DNA from: Lentisphaeria bacterium
Lineage (GTDB): Bacteria; Verrucomicrobiota; Lentisphaeria; Victivallales; UBA1829
Length of the DNA stretch: 31,934 bases
Direction: 5' to 3'
Assembly (NCBI GenBank): GCA_003526375.1
Contig: DPDG01000065.1
Coordinates: 1-31,934, forward strand
Of the stretch, positions 14,783 through 22,573 are shown piece by piece. Numbering within the stretch: position 1 is the stretch's first letter; each line of letters starts with the position of its first letter. The notes under the pieces are model-generated. The model was not told where the DNA came from and searched no databases. It worked only from the letters and a program-made list of their open reading frames with translations. The position numbers and the translations under genes are program-made.

Positions 14783-15166
14783 TCAGTCCAGAGGCAGGAC
14801 TTTGCGTCCTTTGCGTCTGGCGATCACCTCATTCTTCTCATTCAAGACAATGATATCCGGAAGATGTTCCTTTGCCTCCTCCGGCGTGAAACCGGCGAAA
14901 GACATAATTGTCACAATATCTCCCACATTGCCTTTATGTGCCGCCGCGCCATTCAGGCGGAACACTCCGGAACCGCGTTCTCCGGGAATCGCGTAAGTTT
15001 CAAGACGCTCCCCGTTTGTGGCATTGACGACCAGAATTTTCTCGTAAGGAAGCATATTGGCTTTTTCCAGATACGCGATATCGATTTCAAGGCTTCCTTC
15101 ATAGTCAAGATCGCAGTGCGTCAGTCTTGCCCTGTGAATCTTGCTTTTGCACATTTCCAACAGCAT
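14783..15166 (-). CDS. panD: Aspartate 1-decarboxylase (pyruvoyl enzyme)
   Basis: PanD converts L-aspartate to beta-alanine for pantothenate and coenzyme A synthesis. The 127-residue protein matches the family in length. It keeps the self-cleavage pair Gly24-Ser25 in YEGSLEID, Lys9 and Arg54/Tyr58 (NGERLETYAI). The block RGSGVFRLNGAAAHKGNVGD is also kept. Ser25 would become the pyruvoyl cofactor; many bacteria outside the enterics do not need PanM/PanZ for this. AGGAG nine bases before the ATG supports the start. It heads the run into the two pilin genes (about 20 bases to the next start), an unusual neighbourhood with no other pantothenate gene visible. Confidence 0.97.
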   Translation of the reverse strand: MLLEMCKSKIHRARLTHCDLDYEGSLEIDIAYLEKANMLPYEKILVVNATNGERLETYAIPGERGSGVFRLNGAAAHKGNVGDIVTIMSFAGFTPEEAKEHLPDIIVLNEKNEVIARRKGRKVLPLD

Positions 15167-15199
15167 TTCAGAACTCTCCTAAAATTTTCCATGCAATAT

Positions 15200-15208
15200 A
15201 TTATACCA
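15200..15208 (-). promoter_or_regulatory. Extended -10 promoter upstream of panD
   Basis: TGGTATAAT on the minus strand (15208 to 15200) is a consensus -10 with the extended TGn element. The -35 is poor, as is usual for extended -10 promoters. It would drive panD and the two pilin genes up to the terminator at 14188-14218. Confidence 0.6.
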
Positions 15209-15276
15209 TTCCGGCATATTAAGCAAATGATTTTCCGTTTATTTATAAAATTTTACCGTTCCATGATAATTTAGCA

Positions 15277-15316
15277 CCGAATTTCGTTTTGGCAATTCGG
15301 ATTTCGCATATATATT
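15277..15316 (+). promoter_or_regulatory. Sigma-70 promoter with overlapping palindrome
   Basis: TTGGCA (15289-15294) and TATATT (15311-15316) are separated by 16 bases, giving a start about 20 bases before the ATG at 15344. A perfect inverted repeat, CCGAATT (15277-15283) with AATTCGG (15294-15300), straddles the -35. This is the geometry of a repressor or class II activator site. Confidence 0.55.
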
Positions 15317-15343
15317 AACAGATACAGGAAAGAAAACTGAATC

Positions 15344-16078
15344 ATGAGATTTCTCGTTTACAATATCGCTTACGGCACCGGCGCGCCCGGCGGCATGGGG
15401 AAAAACATCCTGACGGCACACCGTTACCTCCGGACACCGGAAAAGCCGCTGGACGACATCATCCGGTTCATCTCCGCTGCAAAAGCGGATATCGTCGGGC
15501 TGGTCGAAGTCGATACGGGCTCCTTCCGGACGGATTATGTCAATCAGGCGGACCGGGTCGCCATGGCGCTGAATCAATATTACCACTGCGGCGTGAAATA
15601 CGGGCTGGATTCTCTCTCCCGGCGGATTCCGATCCTCCGCCGGCAGGCAAACGCCCTGCTCACAAAGCAGAGACTGACACCGTATGCGTTCCATTACTTT
15701 CCCATCGGATTCAAACGCCTCATCATCGAAGTCGAACTCAACGGCATCCATATCTTTCTGGTTCATCTGGCATTGGTGAAACGCTCCCGCAAGATTCAGC
15801 TCAAACATCTGAGCCGTCTTATTCCGCGCGGGAAACCGGTCATCATAGGCGGAGATTTCAATACTCTGGACGGTGATGACGAGCTCGCGGCATTCATGGA
15901 GAAACTGTCTCTGCGCAATGCAAATCTTTACAATACGCCGACATTTCCTTCATGGAACGCGGAAAAACAACTGGATTTCATTCTCTATTCGCCGGAAATA
16001 CGGCCGCTTGATTTCCGGGTGGCGGATGTCCGCTTTTCGGATCATCTGCCGGTGGTGTTCGACTTTGAACTGAAATAA
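15344..16078 (+). CDS. Endonuclease/exonuclease/phosphatase-family protein
   Basis: The 244-residue protein has the catalytic blocks of the EEP superfamily (DNase I, AP endonucleases, inositol-phosphate and lipid phosphodiesterases): RFLVYNIAYG at the N-terminus, VGLVEVDTGS with the metal-binding Glu, GGDFNTLDGD with the Asp/Asn pair, and FSDHLPVVFDF with the catalytic His near the C-terminus. LDFILYS is also typical. No signal peptide is seen, so a cytoplasmic location is expected. Family members act on DNA or on phospholipids and phospho-sugars, and the sequence does not decide which. Its 3' end overlaps the convergent kinase gene by 37 bases. Confidence 0.9.
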   Translation: MRFLVYNIAYGTGAPGGMGKNILTAHRYLRTPEKPLDDIIRFISAAKADIVGLVEVDTGSFRTDYVNQADRVAMALNQYYHCGVKYGLDSLSRRIPILRRQANALLTKQRLTPYAFHYFPIGFKRLIIEVELNGIHIFLVHLALVKRSRKIQLKHLSRLIPRGKPVIIGGDFNTLDGDDELAAFMEKLSLRNANLYNTPTFPSWNAEKQLDFILYSPEIRPLDFRVADVRFSDHLPVVFDFELK

Positions 16079-17073
16079 AGGTCGGAGCTGTTATCCGGAT
16101 GCACGACCCTGAGAAGCGGCAGTTCCTTCTGATATTTCCGGAAAGAATCCAGCCATATCTTTTCCGCTTCGGCAGCGGGGTAGGATTTCATTTCCCATGC
16201 GGGATCCACTTCGAACTGCTCCGGCGGCGTGAACCACTGCGTATGGCGCCAGTAATAACGGTCACTGCCGCGCGTTTCGAGCGTGGTGAACTTTGCCCTG
16301 CCGCTGAGAATCCGCCGTTTTGTCTTAGGCCAGCGGAGCTCCTCCTGTCTGCGGTATGCGGCTCTTGCGCGGTCCATCAGCTCAAGCGCCGCGAATTTAT
16401 TTTTTGCAAGTGACGAGGACAGAAGCCCCTCCATGATCTCGTCGTCGGTCAGGTAATCCTGCAGTTCCATCCACGGGGAACACATTTCGACTTTTCTGAA
16501 TTCGGGAAAAAAAATCACTTCCCGGATTCCCCACGGATCGACAAGACATGCTTTCCCGGCGGACAGATCAAAAAGAAAATTGGATGTATGGAAATCAGGA
16601 TGATAAAAATGCCTTTTGTAAAGCGCACACGTCAGTTCCGCGATCCGTTCCAGAAAAACCCGCCGTTTCTGAGCGTCAAATCTTGCGGTCTGGAAGAAAT
16701 ACTGCCTGCCGGAAACCGCTTGCGGAAGCCCCTCGGAGACACAGAATCCGCCGCCGTTTTTCAAAGTCGCCCATGCAAGATAGTTGATGATCGGCACGGA
16801 TGCTTTCTGAAGCGCCTTTGCAATCCGGTATTCTTTGGCGGCATAGAAACGGATGACGTTGAACGGAAATTTCTGCTTTCCGAAAAGTTTCAGGTAAAGC
16901 ATTCTGCCGTTTTCATCCGTCATGCGGAAGATGGAGCGTTTGGGATTCTCCTTGATTTTTTCCAGCCTGACATCCGATTGAATGAATTTCATCAACCCTG
17001 CGGCGTCTTCTCCGTTTACCGTCGAAAACGCAACCAGCGCCCTGATATCATTCAGACTATTGATCTCGTTCAT
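16042..17073 (-). CDS. Lipopolysaccharide kinase (Kdo/WaaP/InaA-type)
   Basis: The 343-residue protein has the small-kinase fold: a conserved Lys in MLYLKLFG (Lys62), the catalytic loop HPDFHTSNFLFD (Asp160, Asn165) and ACLVDPWG (Asp179) as the metal-binding Asp. The overall pattern matches Kdo/heptose kinases of the WaaP/RfaP and InaA group, which phosphorylate the LPS inner core at the inner membrane. The C-terminal third (YYWRHTQWFTPPEQF and beyond) is not part of the minimal kinase. A GGAG ribosome binding site is poorly spaced. The specific sugar substrate is unknown. Its last 37 bases are antisense to the end of the EEP-family gene. Confidence 0.8.
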   Translation of the reverse strand: MNEINSLNDIRALVAFSTVNGEDAAGLMKFIQSDVRLEKIKENPKRSIFRMTDENGRMLYLKLFGKQKFPFNVIRFYAAKEYRIAKALQKASVPIINYLAWATLKNGGGFCVSEGLPQAVSGRQYFFQTARFDAQKRRVFLERIAELTCALYKRHFYHPDFHTSNFLFDLSAGKACLVDPWGIREVIFFPEFRKVEMCSPWMELQDYLTDDEIMEGLLSSSLAKNKFAALELMDRARAAYRRQEELRWPKTKRRILSGRAKFTTLETRGSDRYYWRHTQWFTPPEQFEVDPAWEMKSYPAAEAEKIWLDSFRKYQKELPLLRVVHPDNSSDLYFSSKSNTTGR

Positions 17074-17107
17074 TTTCTATTTTCCGCTCCACTGAAATTA
17101 ACGGCAT

Positions 17108-17136
17108 AATGTAACCCGCGCCGCTCTGCAAATCAA
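17108..17136 (-). promoter_or_regulatory. Sigma-70 promoter of the LPS-kinase-like gene
   Basis: On the minus strand TTGATT (17136 to 17131) and TACATT (17113 to 17108) are separated by 17 bases. The start near 17101 leaves a 28-base leader before the ATG at 17073. Confidence 0.55.
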
Positions 17137-17241
17137 GTCATGAAAGGAAGTTCTGTCCAGGAAGCGGAAAATGCGGCAGACACTGCGTCCGTTTTTTGAA
17201 ATTGTTTCCGGCATACCGCCGTTTGCGCAATATGGAAAAAT

Positions 17242-17892
17242 TCATTTCACGGCAAACACCTGTATCTCATCGAAAACAGGCGTCTTCTTTCCGTCAAGAT
17301 GATACTTCAGAATCAGCTTCCAGTGTCCGCCGAACGTATGGGAAACCACATCCTTTCCGCCTGCCGCCGCCGAAACGTCCGCCGCATATTCTTTGGAAAT
17401 GTATGTGATTCCCTCCGGTGTCTTCCGGCTCTTCATACCGTCGGGAAGAAGACGCGACTCCTCTTTGGAAACGGACAGCGTCAGGATCTTCCCCGTTTTT
17501 CTGTTTTTTGCGGAGAATACCTGCTTCGAGCTCTCAAGATACCCCCCTGCATCTTCGATCGTAAATCCAGTTCCGGATTCTTTCAGGACCAGAAGTTGAA
17601 TCAGCTTCAGTTCCGTATCTCCGCCGGAAAGCGGTTCCAACACATCGGAGTTCATGCTTCCGAGCCACTCCCGGACCGGAAAGAAACGGCAGGTCAATAC
17701 AATGAAATCATGTCTCCCCCACGGACCCTCGTAAAGTTCCTTTGCTTCGGGGACCAGACGGACCAGCTCCTCTACCGTCACTGCGCTGAAAAGACGGGCG
17801 TCCGTAACGGGCGTATCCGGCGTCTTTTCCGCGGCGGAACTCCCGAAGATGCAGAACAACCCGGACAGAAATGCCGTCAGAAAAATCCGCAT
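17242..17892 (-). CDS. Secreted protein of unknown function in the kinase operon
   Basis: The 216-residue protein has a clear signal peptide (RIFLTAFLSGLFCIFGSSAA, residues 2-21). Its mature part has no family I recognise. It mixes beta-prone segments (FIVLTCRFFPV, KILTLSVSKEE, GHWKLILKYHLDGKKTPVFDEIQVFAVK) and has no conserved Cys pair or lipobox, so it is likely a soluble periplasmic or exported protein. AAGGAGG lies just before the ATG and only nine bases separate it from the stop of the sensor gene upstream. It is therefore probably made together with the sensor and could be its periplasmic partner. No U-tract terminator follows. Confidence 0.8.
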   Translation of the reverse strand: MRIFLTAFLSGLFCIFGSSAAEKTPDTPVTDARLFSAVTVEELVRLVPEAKELYEGPWGRHDFIVLTCRFFPVREWLGSMNSDVLEPLSGGDTELKLIQLLVLKESGTGFTIEDAGGYLESSKQVFSAKNRKTGKILTLSVSKEESRLLPDGMKSRKTPEGITYISKEYAADVSAAAGGKDVVSHTFGGHWKLILKYHLDGKKTPVFDEIQVFAVK

Positions 17893-17901
17893 TCCGCCTC
17901 C

Positions 17902-20286
17902 TTATCCCTGACGGACTGCGTCATGAAGGATGTCGATATTGATCGGTTTCAGCAGACAATGCCGCACACCGAGCGAAAGATACCGGCGGCGCAGCTCCTC
18001 TTCCAGATAGGACGCCAGAATCACCACCATAGTTTCATGATGTCTGTCCTCCCTGAGCATTGCAAGAATCTCTTCTCCGTCCATATTGCCGGAGTCAAGG
18101 TCAAGAATCAGAATATCGAATTTTCTGTTTTTCAGGATCTTCATGCATTCCGCGGCGGATACGGCGAACTCAAGATGCGCCTCCGTATCGGAAAGGATCA
18201 TGGAAATCAACCTGCGGTTCAGGTCATTCTCATCAACGACCAGCACTCTGGCTTCGGAATGCCTGCGCCTGCCGTGGCGGGCATGGCTGGGATTCGGCAC
18301 GATGCCGGTCCGGATATCCGTAAGTGCATTCTGATTCCGTGAATCCGCCGGAATTCCGTTCAGGATATCGCTTTTGCTGAAAGAAACACAGATACGGGTA
18401 TTGCCCTGTTCCGTTTCCGCAACGGACAGTTCCGCTCCGAGAAGTTCCGCATTTTCTTCCATGATCATCAGGTTGAGGATTGAAGACACCTCGCCGGATG
18501 TGACGTTTTCCTTGTCGCCGTTGTGATAACACTGATAGGCTGCGGCAAGGGAGCGGAAAGGTTTCCTCCCCGCCGGGCGCAAATCTTCAACACAGAATTG
18601 AAGCTGTCCCTCATTGCCGCCGCAGGTCACCGACACTTTGCCGCCTGCGGGAAGCAGCCGGATCAGGCTCGCTTCGGCAAGGCAGAGGGCATGGGTCAGG
18701 ATCTGCGGGTCCGTAATGATGACGGAAAGAGCGGACGGCAGATAACGCCCCTCAAGGGTGACGGAACGGTGGGCGGCATACTGGGAATTGCGCTCCATGA
18801 CATTTTTCAGCAGAACCGCCGTGTCGGTTTCCTCAAGACGCGGAGTATGGGGAGCCCGGTCGAGTTTTGCCAGCTCAATCAGGGCGCTGACCGTATCATT
18901 CAGGTTTTCAGCGCACTCATGGATTGTGGCTGCAATCGGTTTCAGCTCGGAAGGATAGGCGTCTTTCCGTTTTTCCACATCTTTCAGGATCAAGGCGGAA
19001 AATCCCTTGATTGAGTTCAGCGGATTCCGCAGTTCAATGGAGAGTCTGGACAGGAGTTCAGATTTCAGCACATTGGCGTCCTCGGCTTCCCTGCGCGCGG
19101 CGGATTCCCGCTCATGGCTCCGCTTCAGTTTTGAGATCGTGCTGCTGAGACGGTCCCGCATGAAATTCAGGGATTTTCCCAGAATCACCAGTTCCTCCGC
19201 CCCGGACATTTTCAGCGGTTCCGGAGGAAATTCATTGCGGGCAAGGGCATTGGCAAACCCCGTCGCATGCGCGATCGGGTCGGCAATGCTTCTGGCGGTA
19301 ATCCCCATGACCGGAAGCAGCATGAGCAGTCCCGCAAGCGCCACGCCGACTGCAATCAGGAAAGCCATTCTGAAGCAGGAATCGATATAATCGAAGAAGT
19401 TGGGAAGATTTTCTTCAACATTGAAAAAGCAGATCAGCCGCACCTGTTCCGCAGCATATTCGGGAGTCAGGATATTGGCTGCCGCCGTTCCAAGAAGACA
19501 GCCGTCCTTCTGGGTTAACAGGCGGGTTCCCGCATTGCCGGGGATATTGGCGTTCGTTTTCATGCAGAGATCATAAAGATCCACCGGATGCCGCGGTTTG
19601 AAAAGTTCCGGCGACTTGCAGAGAATATTTTTTCCGTCGAACAGCAGATACCGCCGCTGATCCGCCGGATCTTTTGCCAGAACCAGCGGAATGAAATGAT
19701 CGTTGAGCCGCAGCATGATCGCGGAAAAGACTCCATCGGCAATGTCCTGATCCGTCCGGTAGGAGAGGACCAGCCACAATGACGCGGGGACAAACTCATT
19801 TCCCGGAGAATAAACCAGAGAACGGCTCTCCTTCTTATCCTTTTGGGCAAGAATGAATTCAATCAGTTCCGGATGCGTTTTCAGAGAGATCGGCGTTACC
19901 GTGTCCGGGTAGGAGTTCAGCATGAGAAAACGCCCCGGCTCCTTTTCACGGAATTTGCAGCGGACATATTGATCCGCCAGCGGATTTTCCTTTACGAAAT
20001 CCATTGCATTTTTTTTCTCCTGTCCCCGGTAAAGACGGGTGTTCTTCAGAAGATTTTCAAGCTGGACAAACAGCAGATTCGCCTGTTCATCAATCAGTTT
20101 CGCCTCATAAATAATCGCTGTCTTTGCCGTATCTTTCATGATTCGCGAAGAATATGCAGACTCCTGAAGCCGGAATCTCGTAAGGAACTGATTCATGGCA
20201 ATGAAAGCGATACAGAGAGCCGCAGCCGCAGCCAGCACCGCCGTCATCCCGATGAAAAGAAGAAGTTTTGAGTGAATCTTCATCAT
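17902..20286 (-). CDS. Membrane hybrid sensor with a degenerate histidine-kinase core and a receiver domain
   Basis: The 794-residue protein has a membrane helix (about 9-31), a 270-residue periplasmic sensor region resembling Cache-type domains, and a second helix (about 306-330). A HAMP segment (331-385), a coiled coil, a histidine-kinase-like core (about 405-640) and a C-terminal receiver (680-794) follow. The core looks catalytically dead. The H-box reads SIELRNPL, with Ile417 (codon ATT at 19038-19036) where the phospho-accepting His should be. The N-box Asn is Ser540, the D-box reads EDLRPAG, and the second Gly box is lost. The receiver keeps the acid pair Asp685/Glu686, the phospho-acceptor Asp729 and Lys780, but the switch Thr is Ala758. 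It starts inside the Ser/Thr kinase stop (ATGA overlap), so the two are translationally coupled. Confidence 0.88.
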   Translation of the reverse strand: MMKIHSKLLLFIGMTAVLAAAAALCIAFIAMNQFLTRFRLQESAYSSRIMKDTAKTAIIYEAKLIDEQANLLFVQLENLLKNTRLYRGQEKKNAMDFVKENPLADQYVRCKFREKEPGRFLMLNSYPDTVTPISLKTHPELIEFILAQKDKKESRSLVYSPGNEFVPASLWLVLSYRTDQDIADGVFSAIMLRLNDHFIPLVLAKDPADQRRYLLFDGKNILCKSPELFKPRHPVDLYDLCMKTNANIPGNAGTRLLTQKDGCLLGTAAANILTPEYAAEQVRLICFFNVEENLPNFFDYIDSCFRMAFLIAVGVALAGLLMLLPVMGITARSIADPIAHATGFANALARNEFPPEPLKMSGAEELVILGKSLNFMRDRLSSTISKLKRSHERESAARREAEDANVLKSELLSRLSIELRNPLNSIKGFSALILKDVEKRKDAYPSELKPIAATIHECAENLNDTVSALIELAKLDRAPHTPRLEETDTAVLLKNVMERNSQYAAHRSVTLEGRYLPSALSVIITDPQILTHALCLAEASLIRLLPAGGKVSVTCGGNEGQLQFCVEDLRPAGRKPFRSLAAAYQCYHNGDKENVTSGEVSSILNLMIMEENAELLGAELSVAETEQGNTRICVSFSKSDILNGIPADSRNQNALTDIRTGIVPNPSHARHGRRRHSEARVLVVDENDLNRRLISMILSDTEAHLEFAVSAAECMKILKNRKFDILILDLDSGNMDGEEILAMLREDRHHETMVVILASYLEEELRRRYLSLGVRHCLLKPINIDILHDAVRQG

Positions 20287-21620
20287 GATGCCGCCTCGCT
20301 TCCGATGATCCGTTCCGGCCGGCTCATTGCGCTCTCATGGCTGGCGCCGCTGGAAAACAGAAGAAATGCGACAATCAGAATCACCACCAGCAGAAAAATG
20401 GAAACCGTGATGATTACCAGAGGGTGATACAGAAAACGCTGAAATGCGCCGGGCTGTACCGGCGGTTCCGCCTCGGATGCCGCGGCACCGGCAGGGGCTG
20501 CCTGAACCGGAGCGGGAGCGCCGTTTTTCAAGACTCCGGGGGAAACGGGCGGAACTGATTTCCGGACGCTGCTGGCGTAGCGCCTCATGCTGGAGGAATT
20601 CGGCATGGTGCGCTTCATGTAGACCTCCAGCGTTGTAATGATCTCACGGTAGGAAGGGCGCATGTCCGGCGCGCGGTTCATCATTTTCATGATCAGCGAG
20701 GAAAGTTCCGGCGCCAGATCGGGGCGGAGCTGATTCGGCGCGACGGGATTGTGTCTGGTCCGCATCCAGATCAATTCCTCAATATTCGGATTGGAAAACG
20801 GAGTGATTCCGGTTACAAGATGGTAAAATGTCGCGCCCAGACTGTAAATATCTCCCGGATAAGTTTCGGTTCCTGTGGATATCCGTTCCGGGCTTACGTA
20901 GTTCGGGCTGACCCATGCGGTTACGGGTTTCTGCGTGCCGACGGCTTCCGCTTTCACAACCTGTGCGAGCCCGAAATCCCCGATTTTGACATTATCGTCG
21001 GTATCCAGCATGATATTCGCGGGCTTCACGTCGTGATGTATGACGCCATGTTTGCCGGCGTTTTCCAGCCCTTCGGCAATATCGTGAATCCATTTGACGG
21101 CATCATTCACCGGGACGGTCAGATTTTCGCAGGCTTTCTGCTTCTGTTCCAGAGAACCGCCGTTCATGAACTGCATGACAATATAGGTCTTGCCGTCGCA
21201 TATCCCGCAGGTATAGATGGGAACGACAGCGTAATGGTTGATCGTGGCGGCGGTTCGTGCCTCGTTCAGGAAAAGGTCGGAAAGCTCGCTGGCGGGAAGC
21301 ACTTCCTCTTTCAAAATCTTGATTGCGACTTCACGGTCGAGCGCGATGTCCAGCGCCCGGTAAACGGTCGCCATCCCGCCGGTCCCGACGGGTTCCTCAA
21401 GCAGATAATTGTCGAACCAGGTCGGGACGATCAGCTCCGTCCCGCACATGGGGCAGGCGAAACGGGAAAACGGTTCCAGGCTTGTGACGTCCAGCTTCTG
21501 CTGGCAGTGATGGCAGAAAATCTTGACGGGCCTGCGTCCGGAATCCGCGGGCAACGGAGCCCCCAGAGACACGGTCTGATTCCGGGCATTGTCCATCTGT
21601 ATGTCTGTTCCGTCTGCCAT
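20283..21620 (-). CDS. Zinc-ribbon Hanks-type Ser/Thr protein kinase, membrane anchored
   Basis: The 445-residue protein starts with a zinc-ribbon module, FCHHC (Cys36, Cys39) and CPMC (Cys56, Cys59). A complete protein-kinase domain (about 70-335) follows: glycine loop VGTGGMATVY, VAIK (Lys101), Glu120 in helix C, catalytic loop HHDVKPANI (Asp197), DFG (215-217) and SPERI in the P+1 region. The usual Arg of the HRD motif is His196, making it a non-RD kinase. A Pro/Ala-rich linker leads to one membrane helix (about 399-422) and a short extracytoplasmic tail with no sensor domain. AAGGTG precedes the ATG. It lies between the metallo-hydrolase gene (35 bases) and the sensor gene (4-base overlap). 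Confidence 0.93.
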   Translation of the reverse strand: MADGTDIQMDNARNQTVSLGAPLPADSGRRPVKIFCHHCQQKLDVTSLEPFSRFACPMCGTELIVPTWFDNYLLEEPVGTGGMATVYRALDIALDREVAIKILKEEVLPASELSDLFLNEARTAATINHYAVVPIYTCGICDGKTYIVMQFMNGGSLEQKQKACENLTVPVNDAVKWIHDIAEGLENAGKHGVIHHDVKPANIMLDTDDNVKIGDFGLAQVVKAEAVGTQKPVTAWVSPNYVSPERISTGTETYPGDIYSLGATFYHLVTGITPFSNPNIEELIWMRTRHNPVAPNQLRPDLAPELSSLIMKMMNRAPDMRPSYREIITTLEVYMKRTMPNSSSMRRYASSVRKSVPPVSPGVLKNGAPAPVQAAPAGAAASEAEPPVQPGAFQRFLYHPLVIITVSIFLLVVILIVAFLLFSSGASHESAMSRPERIIGSEAAS

Positions 21621-21655
21621 TTCACACCTTCATGTTGACCGGGTTCCGTTTCCTG

Positions 21656-22447
21656 TTACAACAGCCAGCGGGTCGCGAGCGGCATCTCCTGCTTTGCGAT
21701 TTCCAGTAATATATCCCGTCTTTGGAGATTCGCCAGCCTGTCAAGCGCCAGTTTCTGAAGAAGTTGCATATTATTGCATTCTCCGCTCAGATGCGCAAGA
21801 ATCAGATCGTGGGTATGTTCCGTCAGAAGTTCGGAAAGAGAATCAAGAGCGTCGTCGTTGCTGAGATGCCCGTGCCGTCCGATGATCCGGCGCTTGAGCT
21901 GAATCGGACGCGGTGAATTCATCAGGAGTGTCTTGTCATGATTCGATTCGAGGACCAGCACGGCGCAGTCATGAAGCTTCTGCCTTGCCAGCATATTGAG
22001 ATGCCCGAGATCCGTCGCCACGCCCAGTTTCCGGTCTCCGACGCGGAAAACGAATCCGACCGTATCGACGTCATGCGGAACCGTGAACGCCTCGATTCTC
22101 ATGCCGCAGAGTTCGAATGCGCACCCGGTGGAAAAAAGAGTCTTGCGTTCCGGCAGCAGATTCGCGCGCAGTCCCCCGCTGCATGTCAGAGAGGTCATGT
22201 AAGTCTTGATGCCGTATTTGTTGGAAAACACGCGGCATCCCTTCATGTGGTCGCTGTGTTCATGCGTCACGATGATTGCTTTGATGTCGGAGGCGTGAAT
22301 TCCGCACGCGCACATGCGGTTTTCGAGCTCCTTTGCCGTGAAACCGGCGTCAAGGAGGATCAATCCCTCCGGACCATGAATCACGCTGGCGTTGCCTTTG
22401 CTCCCGCTGCCGAGCACCGTGATTCCGAATTTACCCTGAATATTCAC
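21656..22447 (-). CDS. Metallo-beta-lactamase-fold hydrolase (WalJ/YycJ-like)
   Basis: The 263-residue protein has the metallo-beta-lactamase metal motif THEHSDH (61-67) and the N-terminal VLGSGSKGNASVI pattern of the YycJ/WalJ group. Further metal ligands are the Asp and His in GVATDLGHLN (about 145) and the His in IGRHGHLSNDDAL. This group is thought to be a nuclease linked to DNA repair or cell-envelope control in Gram-positives; its role elsewhere is unclear. The GTG start at 22447 is supported by AAAGG seven bases upstream. It is first in the run leading into the Ser/Thr kinase and sensor genes. Confidence 0.88.
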   Translation of the reverse strand: MNIQGKFGITVLGSGSKGNASVIHGPEGLILLDAGFTAKELENRMCACGIHASDIKAIIVTHEHSDHMKGCRVFSNKYGIKTYMTSLTCSGGLRANLLPERKTLFSTGCAFELCGMRIEAFTVPHDVDTVGFVFRVGDRKLGVATDLGHLNMLARQKLHDCAVLVLESNHDKTLLMNSPRPIQLKRRIIGRHGHLSNDDALDSLSELLTEHTHDLILAHLSGECNNMQLLQKLALDRLANLQRRDILLEIAKQEMPLATRWLL

Positions 22448-22503
22448 GAATAACCTTTCACTTCCCGGAAAATTTTACTTGTTTTTTTATCTTTCGCGGG
22501 TTT

Positions 22504-22511
22504 ATTATAAT
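22504..22511. promoter_or_regulatory. Divergent -10 elements between the metallo-hydrolase gene and rpoN
   Basis: The palindromic ATTATAAT gives TATAAT on the plus strand (22506-22511) and on the minus strand (22509 to 22504). Either could serve the divergent genes at 22447 and 22574, but neither has a good -35 at 16-18 bases. The rest of the 126-base gap is AT-rich with no further structure that I see. Confidence 0.35.
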
Positions 22512-22573
22512 TCTTTCTGCTGTATTGTAAAATAGAAAATCGATTTTTATTGCAAAATTTTATTGTTGGAACT

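Noticed and set aside
17200..17241. Small CGGC-GCCG stem after the secreted-protein gene as an operon terminator
   Set aside because: The stem has four base pairs and is followed by AAAC, not a U-tract.
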